Source of the DNA: Halorubrum sp. Hd13 | GTDB taxonomy: Archaea; Halobacteriota; Halobacteria; Halobacteriales; Haloferacaceae | Reading direction: 5' to 3' | DNA length: 64,000 nucleotides | Assembly (NCBI RefSeq): GCF_002252755.1 | Contig: NZ_NHOY01000067.1 | Coordinates: forward strand, 1-64,000 | Part shown: positions 43,818 through 52,200 of the stretch, one piece after another | How positions within the stretch are numbered: position 1 is the first letter of the stretch | Layout: each line of letters opens with the position of its first letter | Notes under the pieces: model-generated | What the model was told of the DNA's origin: nothing | Databases searched by the model: none | What the model saw: only the letters and a program-made list of their open reading frames with translations | Translations under genes and position numbers: made by a program

Positions 43818-45067
43818 CCAGCACGAACTCAGACGACCTCCCCGTCACGTACGCGGACATCGAGCGGGCCCGCGACCGGCTCGACGACGACACCGTCGTC
43901 AAGCAGACGCCGATCGAGCGGAGTTCGTCGCTCGACGAGTTCGTCGGTGGGGAGGTGTACCTCAAGATGGAACACCTCCAGTGGACCGGCTCGTTCAAGA
44001 CGAGGGGCGCGTACAACAAGATCCGCAACGAGGTCGAGGCGGGCGTCGACTCGTTCGTCGCCGCGAGCGCCGGCAACCACGCGCAGGGCGTCGCGCTCGC
44101 GGCCACGAAGTGCGGCGCGGAGTCGACGGTCTTCATGCCGGAGAACGCCCCGCAGGCGAAGGTCGAAGCGACCCGGGGCTACGGCGCGACCGTCGAACTC
44201 GTCGGCCGGGACTTCCAGGAGACGATGGCACACGCCCAGTCGGCCGTCGAGGGCACCGACGCGGGGTTCGTCCACGCGTACGACGACGTCGACATCATCG
44301 CGGGACAAGGGACCCTCGGGATCGAGATGTACGACGACCTGCCGGAGGTCGACACCGTCGTCGTCCCCATCGGCGGCGGCGGGTTGATAAGCGGCGTCTC
44401 GACGGCGATCAAACACCTGTCGCCGGAGACGAGGGTCGTCGGCGTGCAGGCCACCGGCGCCGAGACGGTCCACGAGAGCCTGGACAAGGGGTTCCCGGTG
44501 ACGCTGGAGGAGGTCGACACCATCGCCGACGGGATCGCGACCGGCGGCATCTCCGAGACGACGCTCCGGATGATCCAGCAGAACGTCGACGAGGTCGTCA
44601 CCGTCACCGACACCGAGATCGCCCGGGCGATACTGCTGTTGATGGAGCGGGCCAAACAGGTCGTCGAGGGGTCCGGGGCCGCCTCGGTGGCGGCCATCCT
44701 GAGCGACGACCTCGACGTCAGCGGCGAGACGGTGATGCCGCTGCTCTGTGGCGGGAACCTGGACATGACGCAGCTCCGGACGGTGCTCATCTACGCGCTG
44801 GCGGCCCGGAAGCAGATCCTCCGTATCCGCGTCCGGATCGACGACCGACCCGGACGGCTGGAGGAGATATCCGGCGTCATCGCCGACTGGGACGCCAACA
44901 TCCACGACGTTAGACACGACCGATCGGTCGACGACCTCGACGTCGGGGAGGCGTACCTCGTCTTCGACGTCGAGACGAGCGGCGCGGAGCACGCGGCCGA
45001 CATCGTCGACGGCATCGCCGCGGAGGGGTACGAGGTCGACGTGGTTAACCACCGGTCGGACGCGTGA
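43814..45067 (+). CDS. ilvA: Threonine/serine ammonia-lyase with ACT domain
   Basis: A PLP enzyme of 417 residues. Lys62 in GSFKTRGA forms the Schiff base, PIGGGGLISG is the phosphate loop, and the C-terminal 80 residues (from ILRIRVRIDDRPGRLEEISG) are an ACT regulatory domain as in catabolic or TdcB-like dehydratases. It turns threonine into 2-oxobutyrate, and often serine into pyruvate, via 2-aminoacrylate. In this operon serine made by GlyA from glycine plus methylene-THF is a plausible substrate. Start ATG 43814 is overlapped by the upstream mini-ORF. The next gene, a cyclodeaminase, starts 52 bases after the stop. Confidence 0.9.
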   Translation: MTSTNSDDLPVTYADIERARDRLDDDTVVKQTPIERSSSLDEFVGGEVYLKMEHLQWTGSFKTRGAYNKIRNEVEAGVDSFVAASAGNHAQGVALAATKCGAESTVFMPENAPQAKVEATRGYGATVELVGRDFQETMAHAQSAVEGTDAGFVHAYDDVDIIAGQGTLGIEMYDDLPEVDTVVVPIGGGGLISGVSTAIKHLSPETRVVGVQATGAETVHESLDKGFPVTLEEVDTIADGIATGGISETTLRMIQQNVDEVVTVTDTEIARAILLLMERAKQVVEGSGAASVAAILSDDLDVSGETVMPLLCGGNLDMTQLRTVLIYALAARKQILRIRVRIDDRPGRLEEISGVIADWDANIHDVRHDRSVDDLDVGEAYLVFDVETSGAEHAADIVDGIAAEGYEVDVVNHRSDA

Positions 45068-45119
45068 CGCCGCGTCGCCGAGTGGGGGTTTTGATTAGTC
45101 TCTGTCTCCTCGATCGGGT

Positions 45120-45722
45120 ATGAACGACGAGACCCAGTCGGTCGCCGACCTCCTCTCCGACGTCGCGTCGGCGTCGGTGTCGCCGGCCAGCGGCACCGTC
45201 GGCGGCGTCGTCGGGGCGATGGGGACGGCGCTCTGTGAGATGGTCTGTATCCACCTGCGGGAGGCGGAGGTGAACACCGACGCCGACCTCGCCGAGCTCC
45301 GGCGGACGCTCGAGTCGGATCGAGAGCGCCTGTTGACGCTCGCGGAGGCGGACGCGGCGGTCGTCGAGGCGGTGTTCGGCACGAACGGGGTCGACGAGGA
45401 TCCGACGATGGACGAACGAGCGACGGAGGTGCCGCTCGCGCTCGCCGAGACCTGTCTGGCCGTGCTCGAGACGGCGACGGTCGTGACCGGGGCGGCGGAC
45501 CGTCCCGTCGTCGTCGACGCCGGGATCGGCGCGTCCTTCGTCGACGCCGCGCTCCGGAGCGCGCTCTTTACCGCGCGGATCAACGCCGCGTCGGCCGACG
45601 ACGAGTCGTTCCGCGCGGAGACGGAGCGCCGCGCGACCGACATCGAGGCGTCGGCGGACGACGCGGTCCGACTGGCGACGCAGAACGCGGGGACCGACCG
45701 AATCGACCGCTCGGCGGAGTAG
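45120..45722 (+). CDS. Formiminotransferase-cyclodeaminase-like methenyl-THF cyclohydrolase (FchA type)
   Basis: A helical protein of 200 residues of the FTCD_C family (PF04961). The N-terminal SVADLLSDVASASVSPASGTVGGVVGAMGTALCEMV is the Gly-rich active-site start. EADAAVVEAVFG and the ADRPVVVDAGIGASFVDAALRSALFTARINA block are typical. Members deaminate formimino-THF or hydrolyse methenyl-THF; no formiminotransferase is seen nearby. It therefore duplicates the cyclohydrolase half of FolD. It is in the same run as the two dehydrogenase-GcvT genes and ilvA. Confidence 0.85.
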   Translation: MNDETQSVADLLSDVASASVSPASGTVGGVVGAMGTALCEMVCIHLREAEVNTDADLAELRRTLESDRERLLTLAEADAAVVEAVFGTNGVDEDPTMDERATEVPLALAETCLAVLETATVVTGAADRPVVVDAGIGASFVDAALRSALFTARINAASADDESFRAETERRATDIEASADDAVRLATQNAGTDRIDRSAE

Positions 45723-45781
45723 GTCGACACGGCCGAAGCGCTTAGGAGCGTGGTCGTGGTACGCCAAGGCGGCCAGAGGGA

Positions 45782-45958
45782 ATGTCAGTAGAGTTCCGAA
45801 CGCTGATCCGCGGGTTCATGTGCGTCGGTGGGGTCGTCTTCGCGGTCTCGGGCGCGGTCACGGGATCGCTGTTCGAGGTGGTATTCGGTGTGTTCGCCGC
45901 GGTCCTCGGCGGATTCGGGCTGTGGTGGGACCACCGCGAATCGTCGGACGAGACGTAG
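45782..45958 (+). CDS. Small two-helix membrane protein (58 residues)
   Basis: Below usual ORF cut-offs but well formed: MSVEFRTLIRGF, then two hydrophobic stretches (about 13-30 and 33-48, VVFGVFAAVLGGFGLWW) and an acidic-polar tail DHRESSDET. ATG 45782 is the only in-frame start, 59 bases after the cyclodeaminase stop, with G-rich sequence just before it. Family unknown. Confidence 0.45.
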   Translation: MSVEFRTLIRGFMCVGGVVFAVSGAVTGSLFEVVFGVFAAVLGGFGLWWDHRESSDET

Positions 45959-46149
45959 CTCGTCCCCCGATCCGTCTCCCGGGAGCGGGCCGCTGGGCTC
46001 GACGGCGGCGCGACCGTCGCGAGATCCGTCGACGGGGTCCGAACCGGGGTCGCCCTGCGGCCACCGCGTTTCCCCGCCTCTTCACCGGGAGCCGGAGGCC
46101 GTTCCGGGCTGCGGAACGTATAAACGACCCGCACGACGTACTGCAGACG

Positions 46150-46302
46150 ATGGACGACCTCGTCCCGAAGGGAGCCACCGTTCTCGCGGTCCTGCTCGCA
46201 GTGGGTGCCTTCGTCACGTTGTTCGCGCAGCGCCCGGTCGTCGCCGGCACCCTCTTCGTGTTCACCGCGTTCTCGATCTATATCAGGGAGACCAATAAGT
46301 GA
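46150..46302 (+). CDS. Small membrane protein (50 residues)
   Basis: MDDLVPKGATVLAVLLAVG with two adjacent hydrophobic stretches and a short charged end IYIRETNK. A TATA-like TATAAAC lies about 28 bases before the ATG, which fits a leaderless mRNA and supports the gene being real. Function unknown. Confidence 0.5.
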   Translation: MDDLVPKGATVLAVLLAVGAFVTLFAQRPVVAGTLFVFTAFSIYIRETNK

Positions 46303-46487
46303 AAGAACACTTCGGGGGCGCAGGACGGGTCCGAACGGGCTGATCGGGGGATGCCCCGTATCGACCCGCCCTGCGGCCCCGATCGGACGCCGAGCGGCCC
46401 CAGTCGAGTCGCGTATTGCACAACATGTCTGGGATGTGTTATACCCGAACCTATTTCATTTGTACTGAGTGATATCAGTTCGCACCT

Positions 46488-46919
46488 ATGTTCGAGAACA
46501 TTCTCATCGCTACCGACGGAAGCGAACAGTCGGAGGCATCCGTTAGCAAGGGGCTCGACTTGGCGGAGTCGCTCGGCTCACACGTGCACTCGGTGTACGT
46601 GGTCGAAACGGAGGCGACCTACATTCTGACCGTCGGGCTGGGCGACGACGAGATGGAGGAGTACAAGCAGTACGGCGAGGAGACGGTCACTGGCGTCGTC
46701 GATCGGGCGGCGGATCGCGGCCTCGACGGGACCGGCGTGGTCCGAACCGGTAATGTCGCCGCCGAGATCGTGGAGTACGCCGAGAACAACGACATCGATC
46801 TCATCGTAACGGGCAAGCAGGGACGGGGCGCGATAAGCAAGTACATCGGGAGTACCGCCGAGAAGGTCGCACGGATGTCGGACGTCCCGGTGACGATCGT
46901 CGGGAAGGGTGCCAAGTGA
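46488..46919 (+). CDS. Universal stress protein, UspA family, copy 2
   Basis: A cytosolic UspA-fold protein of 143 residues: MFENILIATDGSEQSEASV at the start and the ATP-loop VTGKQGRGAISKYIGSTAEKVARMSDVPV at the end, matching G-x2-G-x9-G-(S/T). Unlike the copy at 1.7-2.1 kb it has the intact nucleotide motif and likely binds ATP. Promoter sequence with TATA-like elements lies in the preceding 60 bases. No operon partner. Confidence 0.9.
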   Translation: MFENILIATDGSEQSEASVSKGLDLAESLGSHVHSVYVVETEATYILTVGLGDDEMEEYKQYGEETVTGVVDRAADRGLDGTGVVRTGNVAAEIVEYAENNDIDLIVTGKQGRGAISKYIGSTAEKVARMSDVPVTIVGKGAK

Positions 46920-47071
46920 GTCATCGACGCGACGGGATCCGAACGGGACGACCACGCCATCGCACGGGCCGGCCCTGACGCTCCCGAGAGCGACGCTTCC
47001 GTTTTATTCGGACATGGATCCCGCTCCGATCGTTTGTAATACTCTTCAGGCTGCAACCCCTAGGGCGTCGT

Positions 47072-47305
47072 ATGGACATGATCGTCGTACAGATATCGTC
47101 CGACCTCCTCAGCGGGGCGTTCACTCTCGCGGTTATCGCGGGGGGACTCCTGCTTCTCGGCGGGCTCGTCTCCTTCGGCGTCTTCATCTACCGATCTGTC
47201 AAGGGCGACGGCATGCGTGATCCCCAGGAAGTCGCTCCGGAGAAAGCGACCGATTCCGACGAGGTCACCGAGGGCAACCCGGACGACGAGTGGGACTACT
47301 ACTGA
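47072..47305 (+). CDS. Small single-helix membrane protein (77 residues)
   Basis: The N-terminus is a hydrophobic helix pair, MDMIVVQISSDLLSGAFTLAVIAGGLLLLGGLVSFGVFIYRSV. An acidic tail with DPQEVAPEKATDSDEVTEGNPDDEWDYY follows. Its acidic end suits a haloarchaeal protein. I do not recognise a family; it may accompany a membrane complex. ATG 47072 is the first in frame. Confidence 0.5.
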   Translation: MDMIVVQISSDLLSGAFTLAVIAGGLLLLGGLVSFGVFIYRSVKGDGMRDPQEVAPEKATDSDEVTEGNPDDEWDYY

Positions 47306-47651
47306 CGCGATCGGGTTACCGTTCCGCCGGAGCGCGTTCGCGGCGAGACGGCGGGACCACTCCGCGGAGCGACGCATCACGGCCTGCTCGATACCTACCG
47401 ATGACCGCGGTGAGCGCGTCGAAATCGAGTCCGAGAGGGCTCACGCGGCGGCGTCTCCTCGGGTGATCCCGATCCGTGCGGACTGAGTCCGAACCACGAA
47501 ATGCACGTAAACCGACAGTATGTGTTGCTCGGAGCGGATACTGTTGTTCGAAACAACAAGTTCCTTTTTATTTATATTATCCGAAGCATACTTACGGGTA
47601 CGGCCAAGCCACCTTACGTGTCAACACCACTCATGCGTATGGATAACGCGT
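47306..47651. promoter_or_regulatory. Control region of the second BCCT transporter
   Basis: Contains the perfect palindrome TGTTGTTCGAAACAACA (47542-47558, 7-base arms, 3-base spacer). A strong AT-rich TATA region, TTTTTATTTATATTATCC (about 47565-47581), follows it directly. Transcription would start near 47600, giving a leader of about 50 nt to the mini-ORF. The first 200 bases show no features. Confidence 0.5.
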
Positions 47652-47747
47652 ATGATGCGTGTACAGCACAACCAGACCGAAGATAACGATCCAAATCATG
47701 ACGAACAAACGGCGACGTACCACGATTACGAGGGAGGTATCGTATGA
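47652..47747 (+). CDS. 31-residue ORF coupled to the second BCCT gene
   Basis: Starts MMRVQHNQTEDNDPNHDEQT and ends YHDYEGGIV; its TGA overlaps the BCCT ATG (ATGA). It is very rich in Asp, His and Gln and hydrophilic throughout. GAGGGAGGT sequence near its end could act as ribosome site for the transporter. It is most likely a leader peptide ensuring coupled translation. Confidence 0.45.
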   Translation: MMRVQHNQTEDNDPNHDEQTATYHDYEGGIV

Positions 47748-49564
47748 GTGATAGCGAAGATGACGGAGGATTCGGTGGTGAAGGCCTCCAGGTAGAGCTG
47801 TTCAACGCGGATACCGACCGTGAGCCGGGCGACACGAACAAGCAGTTCAGCATCGGGGACACGAAGGTCCTCGACGTCCACCCGCAGGTGTTCAGCATCT
47901 CGGCGTTGGTGATCGTCGCGTTCATTGGATTATCACTGGCGTTCCCGGACCAAGCGAGTACGCTCTACAACGACGTACGGACCGGTATCTCGGAGGTCTT
48001 CGGTTGGTTCTTCATCCTGGTCGCGAACGTGTTCATCGTGTTCATGGTGTACCTCGCCCTGAGCAAGTACGGAAAGATCAGGCTCGGGGGAGTCAACGCT
48101 GACAAGGAGTTCAGCGACATCTCATGGGTCGCGATGCTGTTCAGCGCCGGGATGGGGATCGGCCTCATGTTCTTCGGCGTCGCGGAGCCGGTCTGGCACT
48201 TCTTCGACCCGCACTTGGGTGCAGAGAGCGCGTCGCAGGCTTCGGCGCAGGTGGCTATGGCAGTCTCGTTATACCACTGGGGTTTCCACCCGTGGGCGAT
48301 ATACGCGCTCGTGGGACTGTCGCTGGCGTTCTTCTCGTTCAACCGCGGTCTGCCGTTGACCTTCCGGTCGATCTTCTGGCCGGTTCTGGGTGAACGCATC
48401 TACGGGTGGCCCGGCCACATCATCGACATCCTGACCGTGTTCGCGACGTTGTTCGGGCTGACGACCTCTCTCGGGTTGGGGGCCCAACAGATAAACGCCG
48501 GACTCAATTTCCTCGGCGGAAACGTCGGTGCGGCGCCCGCGGTCCCGTTCGGAACGCCCGTCCAGGTCGCGATCATCGCCGGCGTGACCGCGGTCGCCGT
48601 GTTATCGGTCGCGGCGGGACTCGACGGCGGCGTCCGGCGGCTCAGCAATCTGAACCTCTTCTTGATGTTCACGTTGCTGACGGCGGTCATCGTCCTCGGT
48701 CCCACCCTGTTCATCTTCGAGATGATCCCGCAGGGGCTCGGACAGTACTTCGGAAACTTCTTCGACCTCGCGTTCTACGCGGGTGCGGTCACCGAGCCGT
48801 ACTTCCAGGGGTCGGCCTACTACGGTCCCGGCGGAGACGGCGCGGGACTGTTCCTCGTCGACTGGACCGTGTTCTACTGGGCGTGGTGGATCGCCTGGTC
48901 GCCGTTCGTGGGGATGTTCATCGCCCGGATCTCGAAGGGGCGCACCGTCCGTGAGTTCATCAGCGGGGTGCTCATCCTGCCGGTGCTGTTCTCGGTGCTC
49001 TGGTTCGCGGCCCTCGGCGGGAGCGCACTCAGCATCGAGCTGTCCAGCGGTGCCGTGAGCGCCGCGATGTTCGCGGAAGGAGTGCAGGTGCCGAGAGCAG
49101 TCGCCCTGTTCTCGATGCTCCAGCAACTGCCCGGGACGATAATCCTGTCCTCGCTCTCGGTGCTCCTCGTGGCGACGTTCTTCATCACGTCGTCGGACTC
49201 GGGGTCGCTGGTCATCGATCACCTGACCTCGGGCGGCAAGCACGACGCGCCCGTCGCGATGCGCGTCTTCTGGGCCGTCACCGAGGGCGTCGTCGCCTCG
49301 ACGCTGCTCATCGCCGGCGGCTCGCAGGGGCTAGCCGCGCTCCAAGCCGCGGCCATCTCGACCGGCTTACCGTTCGCGTTCATCCTCGTGTTCATGATGT
49401 ACGCGATCAAGAAGGGACTGGACACCGAGTACCAGATCCTCGAATCGAAGGAGTTCCAGGAGCGCGTCCAGGAGATGGCCGAGGAGGGCGAAGTCGTCAT
49501 CGAGAGAGAGGGCGGCGAGGTCGTTACCGACATCACGAGCGGGGAGGGTGAACCGGGCGACTGA
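47744..49564 (+). CDS. BCCT-family transporter (betaine/carnitine/choline type), copy 2
   Basis: A transporter of 606 residues with about 12 helices. The core GMGIGLMFFGVAEPVWHFF and the BCCT signature VDWTVFYWAWWIAWSPFVGMFIARISKGRTVREF are present, as is FITSSDSGSLVIDHLTSGG. It is closer to classic BetP/OpuD-like BCCT proteins than copy 1, which lacks the GMGIGLMF motif. An acidic N-terminal tail and a charged C-terminus of about 45 residues may sense salt. Probable substrate is glycine betaine or a related methylated osmolyte. It has its own promoter and coupled mini-ORF. Confidence 0.93.
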   Translation: MSDSEDDGGFGGEGLQVELFNADTDREPGDTNKQFSIGDTKVLDVHPQVFSISALVIVAFIGLSLAFPDQASTLYNDVRTGISEVFGWFFILVANVFIVFMVYLALSKYGKIRLGGVNADKEFSDISWVAMLFSAGMGIGLMFFGVAEPVWHFFDPHLGAESASQASAQVAMAVSLYHWGFHPWAIYALVGLSLAFFSFNRGLPLTFRSIFWPVLGERIYGWPGHIIDILTVFATLFGLTTSLGLGAQQINAGLNFLGGNVGAAPAVPFGTPVQVAIIAGVTAVAVLSVAAGLDGGVRRLSNLNLFLMFTLLTAVIVLGPTLFIFEMIPQGLGQYFGNFFDLAFYAGAVTEPYFQGSAYYGPGGDGAGLFLVDWTVFYWAWWIAWSPFVGMFIARISKGRTVREFISGVLILPVLFSVLWFAALGGSALSIELSSGAVSAAMFAEGVQVPRAVALFSMLQQLPGTIILSSLSVLLVATFFITSSDSGSLVIDHLTSGGKHDAPVAMRVFWAVTEGVVASTLLIAGGSQGLAALQAAAISTGLPFAFILVFMMYAIKKGLDTEYQILESKEFQERVQEMAEEGEVVIEREGGEVVTDITSGEGEPGD

Positions 49565-49610
49565 TCGTCCGCGGTTCACCTCGTAGCGCGTCGGAAGCAG
49601 CCTCGTTTCG

Positions 49611-49620
49611 CTTCTTTTTG
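49611..49620 (+). terminator. Candidate T-rich terminator of the BCCT gene
   Basis: CTTCTTTTTG about 50 bases after the stop in an otherwise GC-rich stretch. Archaeal termination commonly uses such T-runs. Confidence 0.35.
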
Positions 49621-49665
49621 ACCGTCACGGCGCCGCAGCGGCGCGTCACGCACTCGAGCGTTCCG

Positions 49666-49950
49666 TTAGGACCTATCGGACTCGTCGGACTCGTCTTCGA
49701 CCATCACCCGCGTGAGGTTGGTCTCGTCGGTATCGTAGCCCAACCATAAACCAAGAAACACCGCGACCGAGAGGACGTACACCGGAAAGAGCACGAGGGT
49801 CACCGTCGTGTGAAGCGGGTCCGTCACGGAGAGCACGTTGGCCCAGTAGAGGAGCGCGACGCAGGCGACTCCCCCGGCGGCGCCGACCCAGAGACCGACG
49901 TCGAAGGTCCGGTCCGCGATTGGGCCCGGTGGTTTGTTCGAGTAAGTCAC
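49666..49950 (-). CDS. Small two-helix membrane protein (94 residues)
   Basis: Two hydrophobic helices (about 21-40, VGAAGGVACVALLYWANVLS, and 48-71, VTLVLFPVYVLSVAVFLGLWLGY), followed by an acidic tail with ESDESDRS. GTG 49950 gives MTYSNKPPGP; longer in-frame starts lack membrane-protein logic. Family unknown. It is convergent with the BCCT gene and may be unrelated to it. Confidence 0.5.
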   Translation of the reverse strand: MTYSNKPPGPIADRTFDVGLWVGAAGGVACVALLYWANVLSVTDPLHTTVTLVLFPVYVLSVAVFLGLWLGYDTDETNLTRVMVEDESDESDRS

Positions 49951-49997
49951 GATTTCGTTAGGCTGAGCAGGGCAAAAAGCGACTCGGATACGTCCCG

Positions 49998-50402
49998 CTA
50001 CAGCTCGTAGTCGTGTTGGTACTCCCAGTGGTACTGACACTCGGTGCAGGACGCGAACTCGGGCACGTCCATCATCTCGGGATGGCGGATGCCGTGGTCC
50101 AACCGCCGCTGGCAGTGTGGACAGACGAGCGCGATCAGTTCGAACTCGTCGAACTCCTCGGGGGAGCGCTCCATGGTACAGTTCGGACAGTCGAGGAAGT
50201 CGTTGGCAAACTCGTGAGTGAACGAGTGTCGACAGGAGGAACATCGAACGACCGCGGGCGGGCGCTTCGCCCAGCCGACGCTGCCCCGCTTGAACGTCGT
50301 GTGCGCCTCGGGAACCGCCATAGTGAACGTCTCGGGACCGTCACGAGTCCACGGCGGGTCGAGGATGAACATCGCTGCCGCCTTCAGCCGATCCAACATC
50401 AT
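49998..50402 (-). CDS. Zinc-finger protein with four CxxC pairs
   Basis: A cytosolic protein of 134 residues. Cys pairs CSSC, CPNC, CPHC and CTEC form two zinc ribbons, the second pair being HCQRRLD-flanked. The N-terminus MMLDRLKAAAMFILDPPWTRDGPETFTMAVPEAHTTFKRG is non-ribbon. Such double-ribbon proteins in haloarchaea have unknown partners. ATG 50402 (or the next Met) is the best start. It is divergent from glyA. Confidence 0.6.
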   Translation of the reverse strand: MMLDRLKAAAMFILDPPWTRDGPETFTMAVPEAHTTFKRGSVGWAKRPPAVVRCSSCRHSFTHEFANDFLDCPNCTMERSPEEFDEFELIALVCPHCQRRLDHGIRHPEMMDVPEFASCTECQYHWEYQHDYEL

Positions 50403-50506
50403 GCATTTTATGACATCAAGTCGGATAAGCACCGCGGCCGTTCTGACACCGCTCACCGGCGGGAGACGAGCGATCGGCTGAAACCGACCTGAGACCGAAG
50501 GACTCC

Positions 50507-50520
50507 CACGGCGCGCCGTG
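50507..50520. promoter_or_regulatory. GC palindrome upstream of glyA
   Basis: CACGGCGCGCCGTG is a perfect 14-base palindrome about 78-91 bases before the glyA start, in the divergent control region. In GC-rich DNA such palindromes arise by chance, so support is weak. Confidence 0.25.
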
Positions 50521-50597
50521 ACGACACAGGTCGTCAACTGACAGTCACGTTCTGCCGAAGACAGATTCATTCGTGCTCAGCGCCCCCTATGTGATAC

Positions 50598-51845
50598 ATG
50601 ACGTACGATACGGTCGCGGTAGTCGATCCGGCGGCGGCGGACGCGCTCGACGGCGAGCGAGAGCGACAGGAGGGCACCTTGGCGATGATCGCCTCGGAGA
50701 ACCACGCGTCTGAGGCCGTCATGCAGGCCCAGAGCTCCGAGCTGACAAACAAGTACGCCGAGGGGTACCCCGGTGAGCGCTACTACGCCGGCTGCGAGCG
50801 CGCCGACGAGATCGAGGAGCTCGCGATCGAACGCGCCAAGCAGCTCTGGGGCGCCGAGCACGTCAACGTGCAGCCGCACGCCGGGACGCAGGCGAACATG
50901 GGCGTCTACCTCGCGATGCTAGACCCCGGAGACAGGATCCTCTCGCTTGAGCTCGAACACGGCGGCCACCTCTCGCACGGGCATCCCGCCAACTTCGCCG
51001 GGAAGCTCTACGAGGTCGAACAGTACGAGGTCGATCCCGAGACCGGGTACATCGACTACGAGGGGCTCCGGGAGACCGCGGCGGAGTTCGATCCGGACAT
51101 CGTGGTCTCCGGCTACTCCGCGTACCCCCGCGAGGTCGATTTCGAGCGCATCCAAACGGCGGCCGACGCGGTCGACGCCTACCACCTCGCGGACATCGCG
51201 CACATCACCGGGCTCGTCGCCGCCGGCGTCCACCCCTCGCCGGTCGGCGTCGCGGACTTCGTCACCGGCTCGACCCACAAGACGATCCGGGCCGGCCGCG
51301 GCGGGATCGTGATGTGCGACGCGGAGCACGCCGACGACATCGACGCGTCGGTGTTTCCCGGCGCGCAGGGCGGCCCGCTGATGCACAACGTCGCCGGCAA
51401 GGCGGTGGGGTTCAAGGAGGCGCTCGAACCCGAGTTCGAGGCGTACGCACGCCAGGTCGTCGACAACGCCGCCGCGCTCGGCGAGCAGCTCCAGGAACGC
51501 GGTCTCGAACTCGTGTCGGGCGGCACCGACACCCACCTCGTGTTGGCCGACCTCCGCCCATCCCATCCGGATACCGCCGGCAAGGCGGTCGAGGGCGCCC
51601 TCGAATCCGCAGGGATCGTTCTCAACGCCAACACGGTTCCGGGGGAGACGCGCTCGGCGTTCAACCCCTCGGGGATCCGGGCCGGCACGGCCGCGCTGAC
51701 GACCCGTGGCTTCGACGAGGCCGCCTGCCGGGAGGTCGCCGACCTGATCGCCGACATCGTCGACGACCCGGAGGACGGGGCGACGGTGGAGCGGGTGTCG
51801 GACCGCGTCGACGCCCTCACCGACGAGTTCCCGCTCTACCGGTAG
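50598..51845 (+). CDS. glyA: Serine hydroxymethyltransferase
   Basis: A cytosolic PLP enzyme of 415 residues interconverting glycine plus 5,10-methylene-THF with serine plus THF. SENHASEAV, the GYPGERYYAGC loop, HGGHLSHGHP, ADIAHITGLVAAGVHP and the Schiff-base Lys228 (TGSTHKTIRAGRGG) are present. This is the full length. It uses the methylene-THF and glycine that demethylation of betaine-type compounds would deliver, feeding the dehydratase at 43.8 kb. ATG 50598 is the only suitable start. Single gene, facing the DmdA/GcvT-like gene. Confidence 0.97.
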   Translation: MTYDTVAVVDPAAADALDGERERQEGTLAMIASENHASEAVMQAQSSELTNKYAEGYPGERYYAGCERADEIEELAIERAKQLWGAEHVNVQPHAGTQANMGVYLAMLDPGDRILSLELEHGGHLSHGHPANFAGKLYEVEQYEVDPETGYIDYEGLRETAAEFDPDIVVSGYSAYPREVDFERIQTAADAVDAYHLADIAHITGLVAAGVHPSPVGVADFVTGSTHKTIRAGRGGIVMCDAEHADDIDASVFPGAQGGPLMHNVAGKAVGFKEALEPEFEAYARQVVDNAAALGEQLQERGLELVSGGTDTHLVLADLRPSHPDTAGKAVEGALESAGIVLNANTVPGETRSAFNPSGIRAGTAALTTRGFDEAACREVADLIADIVDDPEDGATVERVSDRVDALTDEFPLYR

Positions 51846-52200
51846 CTCACGACCCCACCGGCCCGCGCTGTCCGAGGGACCCGCGAGTCCCCGCCCTTCG
51901 AAGGACCCGCGAGTCCCCGCGAGTCTCCGCGAGTCCCCGCGTACGGGTATCCGACGGTACTTTCCGTCCAGGGTCGCCGCGGAGGGTGCCCTCGCGGCGT
52001 CGCCGGCGCGTCCCGTCGAGCGCGACTCGTCACGCCGCGACTGCGCTCGGAAGCCGACAGAAAAGAAAACGTGAGACTGAGGTCTCTCGAACGTCGACGC
52101 GATCGGCGAGGAAGGGACCCCCGCCTCGGGACCCTCCCCGAACGCGGGTCAGGGGCCAAGGCGAGCCGCGACTACTCGGGTCTGAACCGAACGGTGTCGC
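51846..52200. repeat. Short CGCGAGTCCC repeats in the glyA-methyltransferase gap
   Basis: Between 51880 and 51942 the 10-mer CGCGAGTCCC (or one-base variants) occurs four times, two spaced and two in tandem. On the minus strand, TTTTCTTTTCT at 52050-52062 may terminate the methyltransferase transcript. No ORF is convincing. Confidence 0.5.
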
